From positions 1 to 43,231 of the forward strand of contig JAKSTU010000020.1 in the NCBI GenBank assembly GCA_024402435.1: a stretch of 43,231 bases of DNA. Reading direction: 5' to 3'. This DNA is from Treponemataceae bacterium (GTDB lineage Bacteria; Spirochaetota; Spirochaetia; Treponematales; Treponemataceae). Shown here in pieces: positions 7,994 to 16,061 of the stretch. A program made the translations under genes and the position numbers. The first letter of the stretch is position 1. Every line of letters starts with the position of its first letter. The notes beneath the pieces were generated by a model. The model was not told the origin of the DNA. It did not search any database and saw only the letters and a program-made list of their open reading frames with translations.

Positions 7994-9024
7994 TTTGAAA
8001 GAACTTCCAGAACAGTTGCTACAGCCTGATCAAGGAGAGCAGTCTGGTCAGAAGTCAGAACAATCGTCTTCTGAGGTACCGGTGTTGTTGCGTAACATTC
8101 AGGCATGACAGTGTTTGTGTTTGAAGGATACATCCACTGTGTTTCGGGCAGGAATCCCTGGGCTTCGTCGCTTACAAGGTAATCAATGAAAGTTTTTGCC
8201 GCGCTTTCGTTTTTGGCACCTTTTACCAGTGCGGCATATTCAGCCTGCATGGGGTGACCTTCTGCAAATTCCAGTGCAACATAGCGGTCAGGAATTCCGT
8301 CGTAAACATGATATGCAGCACTTGTTGTGTAGCTGATTACCAAAGGTGCTTCACCGCTTGTAAAAAGTCCGTAACCTGCATCCCAGCCGGGAGCCATTGT
8401 AAGAATGTTGGGTTTGAGAGCGGTCCAGAAATCAGCAAGTCCGTCCATTCCGAATTCTGCCAGTGTCCACATTACGAAACCCAGTCCCGGAGTACTTGTG
8501 CGGGGATCCATAAGGATGATCTTTTTTTCATAAACCGGATTTGTCAGGTCAGAAAGGCTTGCAGGAGCAGGCACATCCCAGTCAGAATCAAAAATCATTG
8601 AGAAATTGCTCCAGTCATAAGGAACCAGATCCCATGAATTGTTGTAAATTGTTGCGGCTTCCAGTTTGTCAGCACCCGCCGGCTTGTATGCTGCAGTGAT
8701 TCCGGCTGCAAGAGCTTTGTCTGCAAGCTGATTGTCAATTCCGATGAGCACGTCAGCCTGCGGGGCGTTTTTTTCCAGCAGTGCACGTGAGAGAACCTGT
8801 GCTCCGTCACCAACAGAAATCATGTTGACTTTGATTCCTGTGGCTTTTTCAAAACCTTCGCAGACGAGAGGACCGGGCCCCCAGTCAGCCGTAAATGAGT
8901 CATAGGCGTAGACAGTAACTTCCTGTGCTGCTGCGGCTTTTTTTGCCTCTTTGGTACAGCCTACAAAACACAGACCATTGATTAAAAACAGAATGATTAA
9001 AAAAGAAAGAAGACGTGATTTCAT
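7990..9024 (-). CDS. thiB: Thiamine-binding lipoprotein of the ABC transporter
   Basis: 344 residues. The signal sequence ends in lipobox CFVGC, so the protein is probably lipid-anchored on the outer face of the inner membrane. The mature part begins EVTVYAYDSFTADWGPG, typical of the ThiB branch of family 1 binding proteins, and later has APLVISYTTSAAYHV. Start 9024 is chosen because GGAGGG lies 4 nt upstream and is part of the TPP riboswitch; the frame extends 6 codons further into the aptamer. It captures thiamine or its phosphates for ThiPQ. Confidence 0.92.
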   Translation of the reverse strand: MKSRLLSFLIILFLINGLCFVGCTKEAKKAAAAQEVTVYAYDSFTADWGPGPLVCEGFEKATGIKVNMISVGDGAQVLSRALLEKNAPQADVLIGIDNQLADKALAAGITAAYKPAGADKLEAATIYNNSWDLVPYDWSNFSMIFDSDWDVPAPASLSDLTNPVYEKKIILMDPRTSTPGLGFVMWTLAEFGMDGLADFWTALKPNILTMAPGWDAGYGLFTSGEAPLVISYTTSAAYHVYDGIPDRYVALEFAEGHPMQAEYAALVKGAKNESAAKTFIDYLVSDEAQGFLPETQWMYPSNTNTVMPECYATTPVPQKTIVLTSDQTALLDQAVATVLEVLSK

Positions 9025-9027
9025 ACT

Positions 9028-9132
9028 TCCCTCCGCCGGCATTATCCGGATCAGGTTAAGCCGCCCAAAAGCAGCTTTTGCGGGTATAATCTCAGAAGAA
9101 AGCGGTTCAAGCCCGACTTTCTACACCCCGGT
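9028..9132 (-). promoter_or_regulatory. TPP riboswitch (THI element) upstream of thiBPQ
   Basis: Minus-strand sequence shows the conserved pieces in order: CGGGGTGTA pairing with TATACCCG (P2), an extra hairpin AGAAAG / CTTTCT, the invariant CTGAGA, then ACCTGAT, GGATAATGCC and GCGGAGGGA. The last block, AGGGA, is part of the thiB Shine-Dalgarno. TPP binding would therefore be expected to hide the ribosome-binding site and block translation, rather than use a terminator; no terminator hairpin fits in the 4 nt left before the ATG. Confidence 0.95.
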
Positions 9133-9141
9133 AATGACAAC

Positions 9142-9171
9142 ACTATACCAAACAGCGCCATTCTTGTACAA
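9142..9171 (-). promoter_or_regulatory. thiBPQ promoter
   Basis: Minus strand: -35 TTGTAC (9166-9171), 18-bp spacer, -10 TATAGT (9142-9147). The predicted start near 9135 coincides with the 5' edge of the TPP aptamer. The -35 overlaps the -10-like TACAAT of the divergent yhbY gene. Confidence 0.6.
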
Positions 9172-9178
9172 TCATTTT

Positions 9179-9472
9179 ATGGAATTAACTAGCAAACAAC
9201 GCAAAACATTGGAAAAACTCGCACATCCCCTTTCTCCCGTGGTTATCGTAGGCGGAAACGGCGTAACTGAAGGTGTAACAGGCATGGTGGACAGCACTCT
9301 GGCTGTTCATGAACTGATCAAAATCAAATTCAACGAATACAAAGACGAAAAGCAGGAACTGAGCGCACAGCTGGCAGAAGACTGCAATGCAACTCTGGTG
9401 CGCGTCATCGGCAATGTTGCAATCATGTACCGTCCTGCCGAAAAACCCGAGGACAGAAAAATCACTTTCTGA
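9179..9472 (+). CDS. yhbY: YhbY-type CRM-domain RNA-binding protein
   Basis: 97 residues made of one CRM domain: LTSKQRKTLEKLAHPLSPVVIVGGNGVTEG at the start, then HELIKIKF and the C-terminal GNVAIMYRP. YhbY proteins associate with the pre-50S ribosomal subunit. Start 9179 is the family start; the frame is open far upstream through the riboswitch but not plausibly coding. There is no Shine-Dalgarno, and TACAAT ends 6 nt before the ATG, so the mRNA may be leaderless. The stop codon lies inside the terminator stem. Confidence 0.92.
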   Translation: MELTSKQRKTLEKLAHPLSPVVIVGGNGVTEGVTGMVDSTLAVHELIKIKFNEYKDEKQELSAQLAEDCNATLVRVIGNVAIMYRPAEKPEDRKITF

Positions 9473-9480
9473 TTTTTTTT
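9457..9480 (+). terminator. Terminator overlapping the yhbY stop codon
   Basis: AAAAATCA / TGATTTTT stem with loop CTTTC, then a continuous T-run. The TGA stop at 9470-9472 is in the 3' arm. Confidence 0.75.
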
Positions 9481-9558
9481 GTCTGACCAATCCGCAGCCC
9501 GGACAATCTGGAAAAAATCATCTATATCAAAAGGGGCAAATGCAATACAATTTTGCGC

Positions 9559-10212
9559 ATGAACAAGTCACTTCTTGCAAAACGCATTTTCATGTCACTT
9601 TTCGGTGTAATTATCTGTGCAGTCAGTGTAGGTCTTTTCAAGCTGGCTGCCCTGGGCGTGGATCCGTTCCAGTCTTTCATGGCAGGTATGGATGCTCTGA
9701 TTCCGATTTCCTTCGGAACGCTCTACACAATCGTAAACATCATTCTTCTGCTTTTCAGTCTGATTTTCTACAGAAAGAACATCGGGCTTGCAACTTTCAT
9801 CAATATGTTCCTTTTGGGATACATCACGCAGTTCTCCTACGAATTCTTCATGAAAGTGTTTCCTGAGCCTTCAATGGTGTTCCGTTTCGCTTCTCTCATC
9901 ATTGCAGTCGTTGTAATGTGTTTCGGATCAGCTTTCTACATGACTGCAGATCTGGGTGTGTCTACTTACGATGCAGTTGCAATTACAATGGTAGAAAAAT
10001 GGAAAATGGGAAAATTCAAGTTCATCCGCATTGCTACAGATTTGGTCTGTGTCGTGCTTGGCTGTGCAATCTTTCTTATTTCCGGCGGAACTTGGGGACA
10101 GATTCCCACAATCGCCGGAATCGGTACAATCATCACGGCATTTTTCATGGGGCCGCTCATTGAGTTCTTCAATGTTACTGTGGCCCGCCCAATGCTTAAC
10201 GGCAAGAAATAA
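9559..10212 (+). CDS. YczE-type integral membrane protein
   Basis: 217 residues with about five hydrophobic segments. The opening LLAKRIFMSLFGVIICAVSV, the repeated LGVDPFQSF / LGVSTYDAV motifs and the short polar loops match the uncharacterised YczE/YyaS membrane family (COG2364). Its function is unknown. ATG 9559 lacks a Shine-Dalgarno, and a TACAAT hexamer ends 7 nt upstream, another leaderless candidate. A structured repeat follows the gene. Confidence 0.8.
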   Translation: MNKSLLAKRIFMSLFGVIICAVSVGLFKLAALGVDPFQSFMAGMDALIPISFGTLYTIVNIILLLFSLIFYRKNIGLATFINMFLLGYITQFSYEFFMKVFPEPSMVFRFASLIIAVVVMCFGSAFYMTADLGVSTYDAVAITMVEKWKMGKFKFIRIATDLVCVVLGCAIFLISGGTWGQIPTIAGIGTIITAFFMGPLIEFFNVTVARPMLNGKK

Positions 10213-10250
10213 CGGGATTATCCTTTCACGGACAGAATCTGAATAAAACC

Positions 10251-10390
10251 ATAAAAATACTACCAGTCAGTGCGCGACTGCCAAAACCGCTAGCTAGCGT
10301 CGCTACACGCGCAAGTCGGCAAGGGAATTATCATTCCGGCTTGCGAGTGTTTTTGTCAGCCGCTGCCTTCCTTTCCGTATTTTTACAAAT
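10251..10390 (+). repeat. Structured intergenic repeat, copy A
   Basis: Lies between the convergent YczE-type gene and ilvB. The 3' part (10310-10386) matches 34677-34752: stem CGCAAG / CTTGCG around an inner hairpin GGAAT / ATTCC, then AGTGTTTTTGTCAG and GCCTTCCTT. The 5' part adds CAGTC / GACTG and the palindrome GCTAGCTAGC. The whole is bounded by AAAAATAC and GTATTTTT. The stem followed by T5 could act as a terminator for the upstream gene. Confidence 0.7.
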
Positions 10391-10429
10391 ATAATCATGT
10401 GCCGTCTGTAAAATCAAAAAAAATAATTT

Positions 10430-12196
10430 TCAGCACATAACTTGTATAAGACGGGGGCCGGAACCGGGCTGAGGAAAGGCGAAACTTTCCCAATCGTCGC
10501 CGGGTTTTACCTTGCGCCCGTCTATGCGCATTGCGGAAATGCCGAAACTTTCTGCCAGTTTTTTGTAGTTGGTGGACTTGGGATAAGTTACCGCAAACTG
10601 TTTCTTCCGTTTTGCAACCTGCAGCTGTTTGACCATGCCGAGAGCTTTGTTGTCGAACACGATTACCGTAACGTCAAGGTCAAAGTCTGCAAGTGTTGCA
10701 AGTTCCTGCACGTTCATGAGCAGAGAACCGTCTCCTGACATGCACAGCACCCGTTTGCCCGGATTTGCAAAAGCTGCACCGATTGCCACAGGAAGCCCGA
10801 ATCCCATTGTACCGAGGGAACCGCTTGAGAGAAACTGGCGGGGTTTTTCAAAAATGAACTGGCGGGCAACCCACATCTGATGCTGGCCTACGTCAGTGGT
10901 TACAATCAGATTGTCGCCGCAAAAGCCCAGTTTGCGTGCAGTTGCCGCAACATGAGCCGCAAATTTTTCACCGGTGCAGTCAGGCTTGTCTTTTTCTGCG
11001 CCACCTGCCCAAAGTTCAGGAACAGGGTTCTGCACGGGCTGCTTAAAATGCTGAATCTGCGCTGATCCGCGGAGTACGCTTTCTGCCCGCGCAAGAAGCC
11101 CGGACGGCAACTCGGACGGCTCTTCGTCTGCAAGCGGAACATCATTTTCTGCGGGCGCCATTCCGCGTTCTTTCATCTGCAAGGCCAAAGCTTCGGACAG
11201 CAAAGGCAGCGCGGTTTCTGCATCCTGTGTTACGGAAGACTGCACAGCCACGATTTTGTTGATTTCTGCAGCATCGATGTCAATGTGGAGAATAACCGCA
11301 TCTTTGTTGAACATTGGCGGATAACCTACAGCACGTTCGTCAAAGCGGACGCCCACAACCAGAACAACGTCGGCTTTCTGAAGAAGACTGTTGGCGGCTT
11401 TGTGCCCGAAAATACCTGTCATGCCGTAAAAAGCAGGATTGTTGCCGTTTACTGTTCCAAGGCCCATAAAGCTTGAAGCAACGGGCATGGAAAAAGTTTT
11501 AAGAAGCCGCTCAATCTGCATGGCCGCCGTCAAAGATCTGCATCCGCCGCCGACAAAAAGCATGGGACGCTTTGCATCAAGCAGAGTGCGGGCAAAAAAC
11601 TCCATGCGTTCGGACAGTTCGTTCTTGGCAGTTGCAAGACGGGCAGCTTTTCTCAAAGGATTTCCTGTGGCGGGCCATTCTTCAAAACTGATTTTCTGTG
11701 TCTGTACGTCAACAGGAACATCAATGATTACAGGTCCCGGCCGGCCGGAAGAAGCGATTGCAAAAGCTTTGGGAATAACTTCAAGAAGTTCGGCAGCATC
11801 TTTTACAAGAACGCTGTGTTTTGTAATGGGCAGTGAAAGTCCGAAAGTATCGGCTTCCTGAAAAGCGTCAGTTCCGATGAAGCCGGAAGCGACCTGTCCT
11901 GTAATTGCAATGAGAGGAATTGAATCTGCCTTGGCATCTGCAACGGCAGTGAGAAGATTCATTACACCGGCACCGCTGGTTGTAAGACACACCGCAGGAA
12001 GTCCTGTTGAACGGGCGATTCCCTGTGCAAGAAAGCCTGCGCCCTGTTCGTGGCGGGCAAGAACGTGAGTAATGGAACTGGTTGCCAATTCATTGTACAA
12101 AGGCAGCACAGAGGCACCAGGAATGCCGGAAACCAGAGAAATTCCCTGATTCTGCAGAAGTTTTACTATTATTTGGGCACCGGTTGCTTCAATCAT
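10430..12196 (-). CDS. ilvB: Acetolactate synthase large subunit (ThDP enzyme)
   Basis: 588 residues in the three-domain ThDP fold. The N-terminal pyrimidine domain has GIPGASVLPLYNEL and the catalytic Glu in ARHEQGAGF. The central domain has FVGGGC and FMGLGTVNGNNPAFYGM. The C-terminal domain has GSLGTMGFGLPVAIGAA and the ThDP/Mg motif GDGSLLMN..VIVFDN. It condenses two pyruvates to acetolactate (branched-chain amino acids or acetoin). No small subunit ilvN or ilvC is nearby, so a catabolic role or remote partners are possible. There is an insertion of some 50 residues around position 340-400. The start has no Shine-Dalgarno; TATTAT ends 6 nt upstream. Confidence 0.85.
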   Translation of the reverse strand: MIEATGAQIIVKLLQNQGISLVSGIPGASVLPLYNELATSSITHVLARHEQGAGFLAQGIARSTGLPAVCLTTSGAGVMNLLTAVADAKADSIPLIAITGQVASGFIGTDAFQEADTFGLSLPITKHSVLVKDAAELLEVIPKAFAIASSGRPGPVIIDVPVDVQTQKISFEEWPATGNPLRKAARLATAKNELSERMEFFARTLLDAKRPMLFVGGGCRSLTAAMQIERLLKTFSMPVASSFMGLGTVNGNNPAFYGMTGIFGHKAANSLLQKADVVLVVGVRFDERAVGYPPMFNKDAVILHIDIDAAEINKIVAVQSSVTQDAETALPLLSEALALQMKERGMAPAENDVPLADEEPSELPSGLLARAESVLRGSAQIQHFKQPVQNPVPELWAGGAEKDKPDCTGEKFAAHVAATARKLGFCGDNLIVTTDVGQHQMWVARQFIFEKPRQFLSSGSLGTMGFGLPVAIGAAFANPGKRVLCMSGDGSLLMNVQELATLADFDLDVTVIVFDNKALGMVKQLQVAKRKKQFAVTYPKSTNYKKLAESFGISAMRIDGRKVKPGDDWESFAFPQPGSGPRLIQVMC

Positions 12197-12260
12197 GACA
12201 ACATAATATTGATTGCGGGGCTTTTGTGCTAGAAGTTTGCAAATGTCATTCCGAAAAAAC

Positions 12261-13016
12261 TCAGTTTCCGACCAGTTCTACAATCACTTTTACAAGAAAA
12301 ACCGCAAGCACCACAAGAATTACCGGGCGCGTAATCTTTGAACCGTTTTTGCTGAAACTTCTGCTTCCAAGCCAGCAGCCCGCCATGTTGCAGGCACCGG
12401 CACACAGACCGAGGGGAAAAAGCACCTGACCGTTATAAATGAAAACCACCAGCGAAACAATGTTGGAAGTAAGGTTTACAGCTTTTGTTACACCGGCAGA
12501 CTGACTCAGCGAAAGGCGGCACAATCCGGAAAACACGATCATCAGAAAAGTGCCGGTGCCAGGACCGTAAAAACCGTCATAAAAACCGATTACCAGTGCT
12601 GTAACGGAACAGACTGCAATTGTTTTTGCGGGAGAAAAACGGGATTCTGCAGAATCTTTGAGACCTTTGCCGAAGATTACATAAGCAGCGATCAAAGGCA
12701 GAATACAGATCAATATGATTGAAAGAACCTGCTCGTTTATTGACAGACTTACGTTGGATCCGCAGAAAGCACCTGCAAGAGAACAGACTACTGCCGGCAC
12801 ACAAAGCTGCCACTTCATGTAGCCTGCCCGCCAGTAATTGAAAGCCGCAACGGAAGTTCCCAGTGATGAAGAAAGTTTGTTGGTCGCAATTGCCTGATGG
12901 ACAGGGATTCCGCTCATAATGTAAGCAGGCAGAGAAATCAGTCCGCCACCGCCGCCGATGGAATCCACAAAACCTGCAGCGCCTACAAGGAGGCACACAA
13001 AAACATACTTCAGCAT
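12261..13016 (-). CDS. TauE/SafE family transmembrane permease
   Basis: 251 residues, about eight hydrophobic segments. The opening GAAGFVDSIGGGGGLISLPAY and the second-half GFYDGFYGPGTGTFLMI are the two diagnostic repeats of the TauE/SafE (YfcA) family of putative sulfite/sulfonate or organic-anion exporters. AGGATA precedes the ATG. It is 12 nt downstream of the methyltransferase gene and probably co-transcribed with it. The substrate cannot be told from sequence. Confidence 0.9.
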   Translation of the reverse strand: MLKYVFVCLLVGAAGFVDSIGGGGGLISLPAYIMSGIPVHQAIATNKLSSSLGTSVAAFNYWRAGYMKWQLCVPAVVCSLAGAFCGSNVSLSINEQVLSIILICILPLIAAYVIFGKGLKDSAESRFSPAKTIAVCSVTALVIGFYDGFYGPGTGTFLMIVFSGLCRLSLSQSAGVTKAVNLTSNIVSLVVFIYNGQVLFPLGLCAGACNMAGCWLGSRSFSKNGSKITRPVILVVLAVFLVKVIVELVGN

Positions 13017-13028
13017 GGTTTTATCCTT

Positions 13029-13781
13029 TTATTTTCTTGCAACAAGAACCATGGTCCGGGCTTTTTCGTTGTATGGAGAAAAATCAAAGTCGCCGTAAAT
13101 CTCGCAGGATGAAAAACCTGATGCAAGCATTATCCGTTTGAGTTCAACCGCCGAATAAAGACGCTGGACGAATTCATGCTCAATGCGCGCTCCGGTCTGG
13201 TTGTCAATCAGAATCCATTTGGAACGCAATCCTTCCCATGCGCCTTCTACGCTGAATTCCGTAAGCACAGTTTTTCCTGCCCGCTCAAACCACTCGCCTT
13301 CTGTAAAATCGCGGACGGCAGTTTCACGGGAAATGCATTCAAGAATGAACCAGCCGCCTTCTTTCAATGCGCCGGCAATGTGTCTCAGAATCTGGATATC
13401 TTCTTCAACCGTGTCGCAGTAACCGAAGGAAGTGTAAAGATTGATTGCCGCATCAAAGGGGCGCGGCGGCACGTAAGTGCGTAGATCTGCCTGCACAAAA
13501 TCAAGAACAACGCCTTCGTCGCGGGCAGATTCTGCGGCTGCGTCAAGAAAGGGCTGCATCAGGTCAACACCGGTAACTGCAAGTTTGCGCAATGCAAGTT
13601 CCACGCTTATGCGTCCCGGGCCGCAACCTGCGTCAAGAATGGAGGAGCCTTCGCCCAGGCCGGCAATTTTGCACACGGCTTCTGCAACATTGGGCGCCTC
13701 AGCCCAGCGTTTAGTATCAAACATTATGGGGCCGTAATTAAGCCAGAAATTTTCTTTTTCAAACCACTGCTGATCAGCCAT
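13029..13781 (-). CDS. Class I SAM-dependent methyltransferase
   Basis: 250 residues. Motif I SILDAGCGPGRISVELA lies near residue 46, the acidic end of strand 2 is GVDLMQP, motif II is VQADLRTY and post-motif is FDAAINLYTSFGY. The N-terminal FWLNYGPIMFDTKRW resembles small-molecule methyltransferases. Start 13781 has GGGAGG 5-6 nt upstream. First gene of a probable operon with the TauE-type permease; the substrate is unknown. Confidence 0.88.
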   Translation of the reverse strand: MADQQWFEKENFWLNYGPIMFDTKRWAEAPNVAEAVCKIAGLGEGSSILDAGCGPGRISVELALRKLAVTGVDLMQPFLDAAAESARDEGVVLDFVQADLRTYVPPRPFDAAINLYTSFGYCDTVEEDIQILRHIAGALKEGGWFILECISRETAVRDFTEGEWFERAGKTVLTEFSVEGAWEGLRSKWILIDNQTGARIEHEFVQRLYSAVELKRIMLASGFSSCEIYGDFDFSPYNEKARTMVLVARK

Positions 13782-13831
13782 AAATCCTCCCGTTTTTCAC
13801 AGTCCGTCCGCTTTCAGCCGAAAATTCACAT

Positions 13832-13846
13832 CTATCACAGTGATAG
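13832..13846. promoter_or_regulatory. Perfect 15-bp palindrome, possible operator
   Basis: CTATCAC-A-GTGATAG has 7-bp perfect arms, 51 bp upstream of the methyltransferase ATG. It resembles TetR- or phage-type operators in form. No repressor gene is adjacent. Confidence 0.45.
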
Positions 13847-13950
13847 CGAAAAAATCAGAGTCTTTCTACTGAACCGAACATGATGTAAAATGAATATTAT
13901 CACACAACTCACTTTTTTTACAGATTATGACAAAGTGACAGGAGAAGGCC

Positions 13951-14054
13951 ATAAAAAACGTTCGCTTCCCGTCAGACGAGCCGACTTTGCTCAAGTTGTG
14001 CTGACGCACAAGTTCGCACGCCGACCTCGGTCTGACTCCAGCGACGTTTTTTAT
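13951..14054. repeat. Nested inverted-repeat element upstream of the alpha-galactosidase gene
   Basis: About 104 bp folding on itself. The outer arms are ATAAAAAACGTTCGCT (13951-13966) and AGCGACGTTTTTTAT (14040-14054). Inside are GTCAGAC / GTCTGAC (13971 / 14030), GAG / CTC, and a terminal hairpin AAGTTGTGC-TGAC-GCACAAGTT (13993-14014). The rest of the gene-free stretch 13782-14116 holds the palindrome above and AT-rich, promoter-like DNA with no clear hexamer pair. Confidence 0.75.
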
Positions 14055-14116
14055 AAACTCTGAGTACATGCCAGAAAAGTAACAAAAGCGAGGCCTAAGC
14101 AGCGCGAGGAGAAGAC

Positions 14117-16042
14117 ATGCAGATTGTACAGACAAGAAAAAACAGCATTGCACGGAAAGCTGATTCCGGGGCAGAAGTTTTTGAGCTGAGTTACTTTTTT
14201 GACGGCACGAAAGACATTGTTTCTACAAAGGATTCTGCACACAGACTGATTGATTTTTTCCGGTTGGACGACCTGCTTGCTGAATTGGGCATTGATCCTG
14301 CGTCCGGACCATTCTGCAGCGAAGACTACGCTTTTGAACGCACTGGCTGGCAAAGCTGGGATGCGGGCTGGGAACTGCAGTCTGATGAAAAAGCGCCCGA
14401 ATACATAAGTTTTCTCATTCCTCAGCTTAAGAACTATATTCAGATGCCGAACACTGTCCGTTCTCCGGAAAGTCAGGTGGGACAGTTCATTGTGTACCTG
14501 CGTTGGGGCAACAATTATCTGGTACTGGCTTCCACAGGACGGCTTTCCGGAGAAGTGCTTCCGCCGGTGCAGTTCAGACTGAACCGCAAAGAGCGTACAC
14601 TTGCCGTTGAAATTTATGCCGACGGTCATCAGTGGCAGCAGGATGAACACATGGCTACAATCACCTGTTTTGTTGCCCGCGGATTTTTTCAGCTGAAGGA
14701 CACAATCCGGGAGCTTTACCGCACGGACCGCTTTGAAAGACTTAACTTTTTGGGCGACAGGCCGGCAGGTTGGGAATCCTGGTACAATCATTACAATGTG
14801 ATTGACGAAAAACTGATTTTTGAAGACCTTGCCGCACTTGGTGCAACGGACAATCTTCTTAAACTGGAATACCTTGACAAGAAAAAACCTCTGGTTTTTC
14901 AGATTGATGACGGCTGGCAAGAGGGAACCGGTCAGTGGGAAATAAGATCAGAGCGTTTTCCGCAGGGGCTTAAGGCAGTAACTGAAAAAATTGCTGAAAA
15001 AGGCTACATTCCAGGGCTTTGGCTTGCGCCTTTTATTTTTGACATGCGTACTGATTTTATCCGGCAGCACAAAGACTGGATTCTCCGTGACAAAAAAGGC
15101 CGGCCGGTGGTAGCAGGATTCAATCCGGCATGGGGCGCGCCTTGCGGAAAGTTTCAGCCAGGGCCTGCACATTCATATTTCGTACTGGATTTGAGCCGCG
15201 ACGATGTGATTGATCATCTGGACTTTATAATCGGCCGGGCAATAAATGAATGGGGATTCCGTTATCTTAAACTGGATTTTCTTTTTGCCGGAATGCTGGA
15301 CGGTGTTTTTGCAAAGGGCGGAAGTGCATACCAGTGGTACGACAGAGCCGTCAAAGTGCTTACAAAACGGAACTGCAATGACAAAGGCGAGCCGGTGGCT
15401 TATCTTGGCTGCGGAATGCCTTTTGAAACTTCGTTCATGAATTTTCCGCTTTCAAGAATCGGAACAGACACTCTGGAACACTGGGACAGGGCTGACCTGA
15501 AAATGCTTCGTTTCTGCGGACGACCCAGTGCGCACCTGAGCATGCGTGATACTCTTGGACATGCTTTCTGGAACAAAGCCGTATACTTGAATGATCCAGA
15601 TGTGGTTTTTCTGCGCAGCAGCAACTGCACCCTTTCTGACACGGAAAAAGAACTGCTTGCAATGGTAAACTTTCTTTTCGGTTCACAGATAATGCATTCA
15701 GACGATCCTTCTGCTTTTGACCCTGAAAAAGAAGGTGCGCTTACAAAACGCATAGTAAATCTTTACACTGAATTTGCAGATGAAGAATTCGGCAATATTG
15801 CGGCAGAAAGCGATGTGTACTATATTTTCAGCAGAAGCAAGTCTTTTGCAGGCGTAATAAATCTGTCGGACAAGGAAGCAGAAGTTGATTCAAAAGCGCT
15901 TTTTGAAGCGGCAGACCTGGAGACGAAGTTTTCCCCGGAACACTGCAGAACAGCGGCCGGAACCGGAAAAGTGCAGACATCCGGAACTGATTTTTCTCTG
16001 CTTGTTCCGCCCCGCTCCTACCTGATTCTTGCTTTGCAATGA
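14117..16042 (+). CDS. GH36-type alpha-galactosidase
   Basis: 641 residues without a signal peptide, so probably cytoplasmic. A beta-sandwich N-terminal region precedes a TIM barrel of the melibiase type: PAGWESWYNHY near 216, VFQIDDGWQ near 260, GLWLAPFIF near 300, catalytic nucleophile Asp in RYLKLDFLFAG near 383, and GCGMPFE / RIGTDTLEHW with the acid/base region near 430-455. It would release galactose from melibiose- or raffinose-type oligosaccharides, feeding galK. GAGGA lies 6 nt before the ATG. The pyrophosphatase gene follows 19 nt later. Confidence 0.85.
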   Translation: MQIVQTRKNSIARKADSGAEVFELSYFFDGTKDIVSTKDSAHRLIDFFRLDDLLAELGIDPASGPFCSEDYAFERTGWQSWDAGWELQSDEKAPEYISFLIPQLKNYIQMPNTVRSPESQVGQFIVYLRWGNNYLVLASTGRLSGEVLPPVQFRLNRKERTLAVEIYADGHQWQQDEHMATITCFVARGFFQLKDTIRELYRTDRFERLNFLGDRPAGWESWYNHYNVIDEKLIFEDLAALGATDNLLKLEYLDKKKPLVFQIDDGWQEGTGQWEIRSERFPQGLKAVTEKIAEKGYIPGLWLAPFIFDMRTDFIRQHKDWILRDKKGRPVVAGFNPAWGAPCGKFQPGPAHSYFVLDLSRDDVIDHLDFIIGRAINEWGFRYLKLDFLFAGMLDGVFAKGGSAYQWYDRAVKVLTKRNCNDKGEPVAYLGCGMPFETSFMNFPLSRIGTDTLEHWDRADLKMLRFCGRPSAHLSMRDTLGHAFWNKAVYLNDPDVVFLRSSNCTLSDTEKELLAMVNFLFGSQIMHSDDPSAFDPEKEGALTKRIVNLYTEFADEEFGNIAAESDVYYIFSRSKSFAGVINLSDKEAEVDSKALFEAADLETKFSPEHCRTAAGTGKVQTSGTDFSLLVPPRSYLILALQ

Positions 16043-16061
16043 AAAACTCATGGAAGTGAAA

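Noticed and set aside
8951..9178. N-terminal extension of YhbY through the riboswitch
   Set aside because: The family starts at 9179; the extra codons are antisense to the thiB start and TPP aptamer.
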